This document shows, in pieces, positions 6,912 through 12,884 of a DNA stretch of 12,884 nt. Source of the stretch: an uncultured Synergistaceae bacterium (GTDB taxonomy: Bacteria > Synergistota > Synergistia > Synergistales > Aminobacteriaceae); the NCBI GenBank assembly GCA_937870605.1, contig CALMZW010000165.1, forward strand, positions 1 through 12,884. The letters run 5' to 3'. The position numbers were made by a program, and so were the translations under genes. Each line of letters starts with the position of its first letter. Within the stretch, counting starts at the first letter, position 1. Below the pieces are notes generated by a model. It did not search any database. It had not been told where the DNA came from and saw only the letters and a list, made by a program, of their open reading frames with translations.

Positions 6912-7541
6912 ATAGTCGCGCAAAAGGCCGACGATGAACCGAGAATCAATGAGGAAATAACCTGCCCCGACGTTCTGCTGATCGACGAAAAGGGCGTCAA
7001 GTTGGGCGTTATTCCGACGAAAGAAGCGATACTTCTCGCGGAACAGCGGACGCTCGATCTGGTCGAGGTCGCTCCGCTGGCGAAACCGCCCGTATGTCGC
7101 ATTCTCGACTACGGAAAATACAAGTACCAGATGCAGAAAAAGGACAAGGACGCCCGAAAGAAGCAGAAGGTTCAGACCCTCAAGGAAATGAAGATGCGCC
7201 CGAAGATCGATGAACATGACTACGATTTCAAGGTCAAGGCGATCAAGAACTTTCTTGAAGACGGGCATCGTGTCAAGGTTTCCGTTTTCTTCCGGGGCCG
7301 CGAAATGGCCTTCCTCGACAAGGGGAGAGAAGTTCTGAACCGTGTTATGCTCGCCTGCGACGGACTCGGAAAGAGCGAGGGAGATCCGCGTATGGAAGGA
7401 CGCTATATGCGGATTATGATCACTCCGATTCCGCAGGCCAAACCGAAGGGCGTCAAGGTCGAGAAGCCCGTTTCTCCGGTGACGGCGGTCGCGAAAGAAG
7501 CGGCGTCGGAAGTCCCCTCCGAAACCACAGCGGGCGAGTAG
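6912..7541 (+). CDS. infC: Translation initiation factor IF-3 (AUA start)
   Basis: IF3 binds the 30S subunit, prevents premature joining of 50S and rejects wrong start codons and initiator tRNAs. The product of 209 residues has the N-terminal domain at ~9-80, opening with RINEEITCPDVLLIDEKG. A basic linker helix follows (~70-95), then the C-terminal domain (~96-175, with KEMKMRPKIDEHDY and VFFRGREMA). A ~30-residue Pro/Val/Ala-rich tail follows. The frame has TGA at 6903, and no ATG, GTG or TTG occurs until TTG 7002, which would delete the conserved N-terminus. ATA at 6912 lies six bases after GGAGGTGA, so I take it as the start. Non-canonical infC starts (AUU in E. coli) let IF3 repress its own synthesis. 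L35 and L20 genes follow. Confidence 0.93.
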   Translation: MVAQKADDEPRINEEITCPDVLLIDEKGVKLGVIPTKEAILLAEQRTLDLVEVAPLAKPPVCRILDYGKYKYQMQKKDKDARKKQKVQTLKEMKMRPKIDEHDYDFKVKAIKNFLEDGHRVKVSVFFRGREMAFLDKGREVLNRVMLACDGLGKSEGDPRMEGRYMRIMITPIPQAKPKGVKVEKPVSPVTAVAKEAASEVPSETTAGE

Positions 7542-7567
7542 TCCCGGGTACGGCAAGGTCATGATAT

Positions 7568-7594
7568 GCCTGCCGCTTTTGTGGCGGGCTTTTT
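7568..7594 (+). terminator. Terminator-like hairpin between infC and rpmI
   Basis: A 9-bp stem (7568-7576 with 7581-7589, two G-T pairs) with loop TTTT is followed by five T residues. It lies inside the operon, so it may act as a partial terminator, adjusting L35/L20 against IF3, or as an mRNA-processing or end-protecting element. Confidence 0.55.
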
Positions 7595-7631
7595 ACTTGT
7601 TCGGAAATATTTCAGGAAGGAGGAGACACAC

Positions 7632-7829
7632 ATGCCCAAAATGAAAACCCACTCAGGCACAAAAAAACGGTTTTCCCTGACAGGAACCGGGAAAGTGGCC
7701 TATCGAAAAAACGGACGCGGGCACCTTTTGACATCCAAGGGCGCCAGAAGGCGACGGCAGCTTCGCCAGACGGGATACGTTTTTAAAGGTATTGAGAACA
7801 CAATGAAGAAGCTTCTTCCGTATGCCTAG
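7632..7829 (+). CDS. rpmI: 50S ribosomal protein L35
   Basis: L35 is a small basic protein of the large ribosomal subunit. The 65-residue product has normal family length. It shows the typical N-terminus MPKMKTHSGTKKRF, the central GRGHLLTSKGARRRRQLR and the terminal MKKLLPYA. ATG 7632 is preceded by GGAGG eight bases upstream. An in-frame ATG at 7566 would add 22 residues across the hairpin and is rejected. It sits in the standard order between infC and rplT. Confidence 0.98.
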   Translation: MPKMKTHSGTKKRFSLTGTGKVAYRKNGRGHLLTSKGARRRRQLRQTGYVFKGIENTMKKLLPYA

Positions 7830-7876
7830 GCATCGACGTTCCTGAATACATTCGTATGACAGAGAGGTGACTTGCC

Positions 7877-8236
7877 ATGCCCCGCGTCAAGGGCGGCAGT
7901 GTTAGCGATAAAAAGAGAAAAAAGTTATTTGCGATTACCAAGGGATATTTCGGTCTGAAGAAACATACGTATCGTATGGCCCGTCAGCAGTATCTCAAGT
8001 CTCTTTCGAGGGCGTACAATGACCGGAAACGGAAGAAGCGGGATTTTCGCCGTTTGTGGATCACCCGAATCAATGCGGCGGCCCGTATGAACGGGATGTC
8101 ATACAGCTTTTTCATGAATGGCCTCAAAAAGGCGGGCATCGAGATCAACAGAAAAATGCTCTCCGAACTGGCGATCAACGATATGGCGGCCTTCGAGAGT
8201 CTGGCCGCAAAGGTCCGTGCTTCCTCGGGGCAGTAG
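7877..8236 (+). CDS. rplT: 50S ribosomal protein L20
   Basis: L20 binds 23S rRNA early in 50S assembly and in several bacteria represses its own operon. The 119-residue product has the expected length. The long basic N-terminal helix region (~1-60) contains MPRVKGGSV, KGYFGLKKHTYRMARQQ and RKRKKRDFRRLWITRINAA. The globular C-terminus contains MSYSFFMNGLKKAGIEINRKMLSELA. GAGGTGA lies six bases before ATG 7877. The short rpmI-rplT gap (47 nt) shows no structure. Two hairpins, the second a clear terminator, follow the stop. The structured infC leader upstream is the likely target if L20 autoregulates here. Confidence 0.98.
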   Translation: MPRVKGGSVSDKKRKKLFAITKGYFGLKKHTYRMARQQYLKSLSRAYNDRKRKKRDFRRLWITRINAAARMNGMSYSFFMNGLKKAGIEINRKMLSELAINDMAAFESLAAKVRASSGQ

Positions 8237-8251
8237 ACTCTGAAAATTACA

Positions 8252-8273
8252 GTTCTCCCGGAATCGGGGGAAC
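8252..8273 (+). other. Stable hairpin after rplT
   Basis: GTTCTCCCG (8252-8260) pairs with CGGGGGAAC (8265-8273), one T-G pair, around the loop GAAT. No T-tract follows, so it is not an intrinsic terminator by itself. It sits eleven bases before the true terminator and may protect mRNA ends. Confidence 0.45.
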
Positions 8274-8283
8274 GATTGTCGCG

Positions 8284-8320
8284 AGGTTCCTATCAGTGTT
8301 CCTGATAGGAACCTTTGTCT
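8284..8320 (+). terminator. Intrinsic terminator after rplT
   Basis: A perfect 13-bp stem (8284-8296 with 8302-8314), loop TGTTC, is followed by TTTGTCTT. It separates the infC-rpmI-rplT unit from pheS-pheT. Depending on where pheS transcription starts, it could also be read as an attenuator ahead of pheS. Confidence 0.85.
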
Positions 8321-8324
8321 TATG

Positions 8325-8407
8325 ACCGGGACGCAAGCCGCCAGGCGCACACCGCCGGCGGCCGTTAATGCCTCCGGTTGAAAAAGTCGTTTGCATGCAG
8401 CATGCAA
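8325..8407 (+). promoter_or_regulatory. Structured region upstream of pheS
   Basis: ACCGGG (8325-8330) pairs with TCCGGT (8373-8378). Inside an asymmetric internal loop, GCCGCC (8337-8342) pairs with GGCGGC (8357-8362). A separate perfect hairpin pairs TTGCATG (8391-8397) with CATGCAA (8401-8407) around CAG, just before the pheS ribosome site. I do not recognise it as a known riboswitch. It has no T-box sequence, no T-tract and no clear promoter. The stems are seen; a regulatory role is inferred. Confidence 0.4.
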
Positions 8408-8429
8408 GCGTCAGGGAGGGGGATAGTGA

Positions 8430-9476
8430 ATGACCGATCTTGAACGACACATTCAAGACATCCGTATGGCGTTCTCTGAAGAAATTGCAGCAGCGGAGAC
8501 CCTGGAAAATCTCGATTCGCTCAGAGTTCGCTTTCTCGGAAAGAAGGGCGAAGTCACCTCACTTCTGAAAGGACTCGGCGCCTTGCCGCCCGACGAGCGT
8601 CCTCGCGCGGGGCAATTCGTCAATCTCCTTCGGGATGAACTGGAAGAACAGATCCGGACACGCAAGGATTCTCTCGAAGAAAAGGAACTCGAACGTCTGG
8701 AACGCGAAGATCACATAGATGTGACCCTGCCTCCGAGGGGCAGGACCGGCGGCGGCTTTCACCCTGTTGTCGAAACGTCCCGGGAAATCATCGAAATTAT
8801 GGCGGGACTCGGATTTTCCGTTGCTCTCGGACCGGAGATAGAAGACGATTTTTATAATTTTGAAGCGCTGAACATTCCTCCCTCGCATCCGGCGAGGGAT
8901 ATGCAGGATTCTTTCTATTTTCCCGACGGCAAGGTCCTCCGGACGCATACATCCCCCGTCGAAGTCCGGGCGATGCGTGCGCACGGAGCGCCTATCAGGA
9001 TTGTGGTTCCGGGGAAGGTCTACCGGCGGGACAGCGATCCGACGCATTCTCCGATGTTCCATCAGCTCGAGGGCCTCATGGTCGATACGGACGTCTCGAT
9101 CGCCGATCTCAAGGGGTGTCTCGGAGCGCTGATGAACGCCTTTTTTGACCGCCCTCTTGCGGCGAGATATCGAGGCAGCTATTTCCCGTTCACGGAACCG
9201 TCTCTGGAGCTGGATATCGAGTGCATCGAATGCTCCGGGAAGAATCCGTCGTGCAGGATCTGCAAGGGAACGGGGTGGCTCGAAGTCGCCGGGCTCGGCA
9301 TGACGCACCCGGATGTTCTCAGGGCAGGCGGCATCGATCCGACACGCTATACCGGGTTCGCGTGGGGGATGGGGCTTGACCGTATGGCGATGCTGAAATA
9401 CGGTTTGACCGACCTCAGGGTTCTTTTTGAGGGAAATGTGCCGTATCTCCTCTCAGGGAGGAATCGTTCATGTTAG
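8430..9476 (+). CDS. pheS: Phenylalanyl-tRNA synthetase, alpha subunit
   Basis: PheS holds the class II active site of the alpha2-beta2 enzyme that charges tRNA-Phe. Of 348 residues, ~1-95 are the N-terminal tRNA-binding coiled coil, and ~100-345 are the catalytic core. Class II motifs are seen: GFHPV (109-113), motif 2 around KVYRRDSDPTHSPMFHQLEG (196-215), and motif 3 as GFAWGMGLDRMAML (309-322). Between them is a four-cysteine insert (C265, C268, C275, C278) before GTGWLEVAGLGM. It looks like a zinc knuckle and occurs in PheS of some lineages. The C-terminal SGRNRSC is unusual and is encoded where the pheT ribosome site lies. GGGAGGGGG precedes ATG 8430. The stop overlaps the pheT start by seven bases. 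Confidence 0.98.
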   Translation: MTDLERHIQDIRMAFSEEIAAAETLENLDSLRVRFLGKKGEVTSLLKGLGALPPDERPRAGQFVNLLRDELEEQIRTRKDSLEEKELERLEREDHIDVTLPPRGRTGGGFHPVVETSREIIEIMAGLGFSVALGPEIEDDFYNFEALNIPPSHPARDMQDSFYFPDGKVLRTHTSPVEVRAMRAHGAPIRIVVPGKVYRRDSDPTHSPMFHQLEGLMVDTDVSIADLKGCLGALMNAFFDRPLAARYRGSYFPFTEPSLELDIECIECSGKNPSCRICKGTGWLEVAGLGMTHPDVLRAGGIDPTRYTGFAWGMGLDRMAMLKYGLTDLRVLFEGNVPYLLSGRNRSC

Positions 9477-11863
9477 TGTCCTGGAATATCCTGAAAACGC
9501 TTGTTCAATGTGGATCCGACATCGGGAAAGTCTGCGAAAGACTGACCGAAACGGGGAGCGAAGTCGAATCGGTGACGAGGCCCGGGAAAAAACTGTCGGG
9601 CGTCAGAATCGGCAAGATCCGTGAAATCGAAGCGCATCCCGCGAAGTCGTCGCTTTTCGTCGCGAAGCTGGATCTCGGGGGCGAGGACGCGCAGTGCGTG
9701 ACCGCTGCGACGAATCTCTCGAACGGGGATGTCGTGGCGTACGCCGCGCCGGGAGCGACGATTTCGGACGGGACGAAAATGGGAATTCGCGACTTCGACG
9801 GCGTCGAAAGCTTCGGAATGATGCTTTCGGCGGAAGAACTCGGCGTCCCGGAGATCGGACTCGAATTCGGAATCCTCCGCCTTCCCGCGGATGCGCCCCT
9901 GGGCGCGAACGCCGTTTCGTATCTCGGACTCGACGATGTGATTCTGGATCTTTCCATCACGCCGAACCGGGGAGACCTTCTCAGCCACGTCGGCGTGGCG
10001 AGGGAGCTGTACGCCCTTTTCGACGACGCCGTCTTCACTTCACCGAGGATCGAGCGCAGGTCGGACAACGGCGAATGGCCGATCCCGTTCAAGGGCGTCT
10101 TCATCGAAGACGCCGGATGCCCCGGGTATTCCCTCGGCCTGATACGGGATGTGAGGATCGCGCCGTCGCCGATCGATTTCCGCGTTGCGCTCACGCTTCT
10201 CGGAATGCGTCCGATATCGAACATCGTCGACGCGACGAACTACTGCATGCTTCTCTTCGGCCAGCCGCAGCACGCGTTCGATCTCGACACTCTGCCCGAC
10301 CGGGAGATCACGGTGCGGGCGGCGAAAGATAAGGAACCCATCCTGACGCTCGACGGCAAGATGCGAACGATGTCATCGTCAGATCTTCTCATAACGAGCG
10401 GCGGCGTTCCGATCGGCGTCGGCGGCGTTATGGGCGGCGGAGATTCCGAAATCAGCGACAAAACCAGAAATGTCGTACTCGAGAGCGCCGGCTTCGTGTC
10501 GCAGCGCGTCAGCACGACCTCGCGGCGCCTCGGCATACGGAGCGAGGCTGCGTTCCGCTTCGCCCGCGGCGTCGATCCCGAACTGATGGATCCCACGCTT
10601 TCCTATACGCTCTCCCTGATCGAGTCGTGGAAAGCGGGGAATGCCTTCCCGACCGTTGTCCGGGCCGTCTCGAAAATACGCGAACCGAAAAAAGTGTCGT
10701 TGACGAAGAGCAAGATGCAGACGATCCTCCACTGGAGCGATTTGTCCGAAGCGGGCAGAATTCTGGGGCGTCTTGGAATCCGCCGGTCGGAGTCGGATGA
10801 CGGGAGCTGCACGTACGTTATTCCGTCCTATCGCGCCGACATCTCCATCGAGGAGGACCTGATCGAGGAAGTCGCGCGGATCCGGGGCTATAACGACATG
10901 CCGTCCCGCCTGCCCCAGACGTTCCATGAACGCGGAGACGCCGGCGCCGTCACACGGACGCAGTTCGATCTTCGCGCGTGTGCGATCGGAAGGGGCTACG
11001 TCGAGGTTGTGACCTACGCCTTCGTCTCCTCCGAGGCCGTAGCCCGACTTCGTTTCCCGAAAGACGACGCGCGCGGAAAACCGGTGAAACTGGCGAATCC
11101 CATCAGTTCGGACCAGTCGGACATGCGCACGACGCTCCTGCCGGGCCTCATGAACGCGCTGTCGAAAAGCCTCGCGGCAGGGTGGAGAGATCCGGTCCGG
11201 ATCTTCGAACAGGGACGCGTTTTTCTTGGCGACGGCGAGAATCGCGAGGAACGGGAACAATGCGCCGGCCTCGTGTTCCCCGGGAGAGACTTCAAGAGCC
11301 CGTACGGACAGTCGGAACGGGAAGATTTCTTCTCCATCAAGGGAGATGTCATCGCCCTTCTGTCGTGTCGGGGGTATGAAGCGGAATTCCGTCAGGGAAG
11401 CGAGCCGTTCGGACATGCGGGACAGACGGCCGACATCCTTCTGAACGGAGAACGAATCGGGTGGCTCGCGCGGCTCAAACCGGCGATCGAACGGGAAATG
11501 GATTACGGAGCGCCGGTGTACGCGTTTGAGTTTGAATGCGCCCCGCTCATAGAGAAACGACGGCCTTCCTTTACGGAAATTCCGGCCTATCCCGCCGTGT
11601 ATCGCGATATTTCGCTGCTGGTTCCGTGTGCGATTCCGGTCTCCACAGTCATGGAACAGATACGGGCATCCGCGGCCGAACTTCTGTGGGATCTTCGGAT
11701 ATTCGATGTCTATCAGGGCAAAGGGATTCCGGAGGGAATGCGGAGCCTCGCGTTTTCTCTTTCGTACAGGAACGCGAAGAGAACGCTCACCGAGGAAGAA
11801 TCGGACGAAGTCAACAACATTGTCCGTGCGAAGCTTTCGGAAAAAGGGTATATTCTACGGTAG
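9470..11863 (+). CDS. pheT: Phenylalanyl-tRNA synthetase, beta subunit
   Basis: PheT pairs with PheS, binds the tRNA and edits mischarged Tyr-tRNA-Phe. The 797 residues show the family order. An OB-fold tRNA-binding domain spans ~40-150 (SGVRIGKIREIEAHP). The B1/B3/B4 editing region spans ~210-385 (SNIVDATNYCM, QPQHAFDLD, GIRSEAAFRFARGVDP). The B5 domain spans ~405-480 (SYRADISIEEDLIEEVARIRG). A catalytic-like domain spans ~490-690, and the anticodon-binding FDX-ACB domain ~700-797 (YPAVYRDISLLVP to NNIVRAKLSEKGYILR). ATG 9470 has GGAGG eight bases upstream inside pheS, and the overlap ATGTTAG indicates coupled translation that keeps subunits equal. Length matches the family. Confidence 0.98.
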   Translation: MLVSWNILKTLVQCGSDIGKVCERLTETGSEVESVTRPGKKLSGVRIGKIREIEAHPAKSSLFVAKLDLGGEDAQCVTAATNLSNGDVVAYAAPGATISDGTKMGIRDFDGVESFGMMLSAEELGVPEIGLEFGILRLPADAPLGANAVSYLGLDDVILDLSITPNRGDLLSHVGVARELYALFDDAVFTSPRIERRSDNGEWPIPFKGVFIEDAGCPGYSLGLIRDVRIAPSPIDFRVALTLLGMRPISNIVDATNYCMLLFGQPQHAFDLDTLPDREITVRAAKDKEPILTLDGKMRTMSSSDLLITSGGVPIGVGGVMGGGDSEISDKTRNVVLESAGFVSQRVSTTSRRLGIRSEAAFRFARGVDPELMDPTLSYTLSLIESWKAGNAFPTVVRAVSKIREPKKVSLTKSKMQTILHWSDLSEAGRILGRLGIRRSESDDGSCTYVIPSYRADISIEEDLIEEVARIRGYNDMPSRLPQTFHERGDAGAVTRTQFDLRACAIGRGYVEVVTYAFVSSEAVARLRFPKDDARGKPVKLANPISSDQSDMRTTLLPGLMNALSKSLAAGWRDPVRIFEQGRVFLGDGENREEREQCAGLVFPGRDFKSPYGQSEREDFFSIKGDVIALLSCRGYEAEFRQGSEPFGHAGQTADILLNGERIGWLARLKPAIEREMDYGAPVYAFEFECAPLIEKRRPSFTEIPAYPAVYRDISLLVPCAIPVSTVMEQIRASAAELLWDLRIFDVYQGKGIPEGMRSLAFSLSYRNAKRTLTEEESDEVNNIVRAKLSEKGYILR

Positions 11864-11886
11864 AAATCCGGAAAGGAGTGACGGGA

Positions 11887-12192
11887 ATGGTCTCTCTCTC
11901 CCAAATCGAGAACGTAACCGACAGGATAACGGAATACATCCGATCGCTTCAGCAGGAACGTGATCGTTTGCGCGCGGAACTGAACGACCTCAGGTCGAAG
12001 CTTTCCGAGAAGGATCTGGAGCGGATTCGTGAAAGCAAGGAACGCGAACGAGTCTCGGAAGCTCTGGAGCGGGAAAAAATGTCCTTCCAGAAGGAGCGGT
12101 CGCAACTCGAAACGCAGGTCAAGTCGCTTTGCGACAAGCTTGGCGCTCTCCTGCCGCAGCAGTCGCCTTCTGCTGAGATAAAGAAACTGTAA
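11887..12192 (+). CDS. Small coiled-coil protein before zapA (ZapB-like candidate)
   Basis: The 101-residue product is almost entirely a predicted coiled coil. Residues ~5-88 carry leucine and isoleucine spacing with many Glu, Arg and Lys (for example YIRSLQQERDRLRAELNDLR). It has no membrane segment or enzymatic motif. It ends LCDKLGALLPQQ followed by a short polar tail. AGGAG lies eight bases before ATG 11887, and zapA follows after only 12 bases. Many bacteria carry a small DUF904/ZapB-type coiled-coil gene directly before zapA; ZapB links ZapA to the division site. Size, architecture and position fit that role, but coiled coils match by composition alone, so I give no gene symbol. It could instead be an unrelated lineage-specific division factor. 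Confidence 0.75.
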   Translation: MVSLSQIENVTDRITEYIRSLQQERDRLRAELNDLRSKLSEKDLERIRESKERERVSEALEREKMSFQKERSQLETQVKSLCDKLGALLPQQSPSAEIKKL

Positions 12193-12204
12193 GAGCGACA
12201 TCCC

Positions 12205-12438
12205 ATGAGGGATGTAACGATCACTATCGGAAAAAAGACGTATACATTGCAGACGTCTCTTGATCAGGAGAGCCTGGCGCGTGTTAGCGAACTGATCGCG
12301 AACACGGCGGGGAACATCCCGGGCGCTCCTGATCAGGAGCTGTTGCTTGTTCTTTGCTGTCTGCAGATGGCGTATTACGCCGACAGAACGGGAGAGCGTC
12401 TCGAAGCGCTTCTGCGGGAGCAGGAAACCGAACAGTAA
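12205..12438 (+). CDS. zapA: Cell division protein ZapA (FtsZ-ring associated)
   Basis: ZapA binds FtsZ and promotes bundling of protofilaments in the early division ring. The 77-residue product has the family N-terminal beta hairpin DVTITIGKKTYTL (3-15) and helix DQESLARVSELIANTA (20-35). It also has the dimerising helix QELLLVLCCLQMAYYADRTGERLEAL (44-69). It is shorter than many ZapA proteins because the long C-terminal coiled coil is nearly missing. The upstream coiled-coil gene may supply what is missing. No good ribosome site precedes ATG 12205, and the gene lies 12 bases after the previous stop, so translation is probably coupled. The family call rests on fold pattern and on placement after pheT, which is common for zapA. 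Confidence 0.88.
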   Translation: MRDVTITIGKKTYTLQTSLDQESLARVSELIANTAGNIPGAPDQELLLVLCCLQMAYYADRTGERLEALLREQETEQ

Positions 12439-12759
12439 GCACGCCCGCGAAAGGAGCGCTTCGAAGGCCTCCGAATTCAGTGAATGTGTCGCGCCGAACG
12501 CCTTCCCCCGCTGTGACGTCCGTTTTTGTCCCTCCTTTCAGGATCGGGAATATGATGCCTTGTATCATTCCTCCGAATATCCGTCATGCTATTCCGAATT
12601 CGCCCACTTTACAGAAGATCTTCAACCCGATACCATACATCGGGTTGCTCGCACAATATGCATACCGAGCGACAACGGGACAGAGTGATTCATTTCATCC
12701 GCCCTGCCCGCCTGCCGGAAGAAAAGACCGTCTGATTTCACGAAAGGGCGTGTTCGATT
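12439..12759 (+). other. Intergenic region with dyads, no recognised gene
   Basis: About 320 bases lie between zapA and the next start, with no convincing coding sequence on either strand. Visible structure includes GAAGGC/GCCTTC (in 12463-12508) and GGAAT (12547-12551) with ATTCC (12567-12571). The palindrome GAAGATCTTC (12614-12623) is followed by an 8-bp hairpin (12624-12646) and then GCTCG/CGAGC (12647-12670). CACGCCC just after zapA (12440-12446) is complementary to GGGCGTG (12746-12752). I see no clear terminator for the pheS-zapA unit. Confidence 0.5.
12608..12646 (+). promoter_or_regulatory. Possible promoter with overlapping operator dyad
   Basis: TTTACA (12608-12613) and TACCAT (12631-12636) are 17 bases apart and point to the downstream gene. 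The perfect inverted repeat AACCCGAT (12624-12631), ACCATAC, ATCGGGTT (12639-12646) covers the -10 box, and palindrome GAAGATCTTC (12614-12623) fills the spacer. This layout suggests repressor control. The -10 box is weak. Confidence 0.4.
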
Positions 12760-12884
12760 ATGTGTGTGCAAAGGAAGCTTTTTGCGGCGACAATCGCGGC
12801 GTCGATGTTCGCTTCCGGGTGCGGAAACACTGCCTCCGCGAAAGAGAAGGGGACGATTCCGGACATCACCCCAAAGCCGAACGC
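12760..12884 (+). CDS. Putative lipoprotein or secreted protein, N-terminal part (cut by window edge)
   Basis: The 41 codons present begin with a basic residue pair (RK) and a hydrophobic stretch LFAATIAASMF, then ASGC, which resembles a lipobox with Cys22 as the lipidated residue. A polar, Lys- and Pro-containing segment follows (KEKGTIPDITPKPN). This looks like a signal for export and anchoring to the membrane. The -3 residue of the lipobox is Ala rather than the usual Leu, and ASA at 25-27 could also serve a type I signal peptidase. The frame is closed by TGA at 12733, so ATG 12760 is the first standard start. The ribosome site is poor (AAAGGG about 11 bases away). The mature domain is outside the window, so its function is unknown. 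Confidence 0.6.
   Translation, partial: MCVQRKLFAATIAASMFASGCGNTASAKEKGTIPDITPKPN

Noticed and set aside
7002..7541. TTG 7002 as the infC start
   Set aside because: It would cut off the conserved first 30 residues of the IF3 N-terminal domain and has no good ribosome site.
8326..8340. GGGACGCAAGCC resembling part of the cyclic-di-GMP-I riboswitch
   Set aside because: The matching 5' half and the downstream conserved element are not present, so the likeness is probably chance.
12347..12688. Plus-strand open frame after zapA
   Set aside because: It begins inside zapA in another frame, has no ribosome site, and its composition resembles no protein family.
12439..12759. 6S RNA next to zapA
   Set aside because: I could not find the long hairpin with central bubble that defines 6S RNA, so position alone is not enough.
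1..12884. CRISPR arrays, tRNAs, insertion sequences or phage genes
   Set aside because: No spaced direct repeats, cloverleaf patterns, transposase motifs or terminal inverted repeats were seen.

Overview
The window is a GC-rich stretch (roughly 55-60% by eye) of bacterial chromosome. It is built almost entirely of housekeeping translation, RNA-decay and division genes, bordered on the left by a two-component system and on the right by the start of a probable lipoprotein gene. I see no insertion sequence, phage gene, CRISPR array, tRNA or rRNA. Several traits are mixed in character. The genes use strong Shine-Dalgarno sites, thrS has a T-box leader, and infC-rpmI-rplT has an attenuator-like leader. 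A ZapB-like/ZapA pair and an apparent lipoprotein are also present. Together these could fit Synergistota or a similar diderm lineage outside Proteobacteria. That is an impression from protein character and gene order, not something the sequence proves.

Layout, left to right. Positions 1-1088 (minus strand) hold a response regulator of the OmpR/PhoB class and, downstream of it, the N-terminus of its histidine kinase, cut by the window edge just before the H-box. Its promoter diverges from that of rpsO. Positions 1278-4485 (plus strand) hold rpsO, an intrinsic terminator, pnp, and dut overlapping pnp by four bases. Positions 4491-6705 hold a sigma70-type promoter, a threonyl T-box leader with an ACC specifier, and thrS. 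Positions 6736-8320 hold a strong extended -10 promoter, a structured leader with a terminator-like hairpin, infC (apparently starting at a non-standard AUA codon), rpmI, rplT and a terminator. Positions 8325-12438 hold a structured leader, then pheS, pheT (seven-base overlap), a small coiled-coil gene and zapA. Positions 12439-12759 are an apparently non-coding spacer with a dyad over a possible promoter, followed by the lipoprotein start.

The genes work together as a growth-rate module. IF3, L35, L20 and S15 serve translation. ThrRS and PheRS charge tRNAs. PNPase and dUTPase handle RNA turnover and nucleotide hygiene. The ZapA/coiled-coil pair probably supports the FtsZ ring. Much of the interest is in RNA-level control: the T-box, the infC leader, the AUA start, hairpins between infC and rpmI, and the structured pheS leader. 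I found no clear candidate for a wholly new multi-gene system. The best leads are the small coiled-coil gene before zapA, the pheS leader fold and the spacer after zapA.
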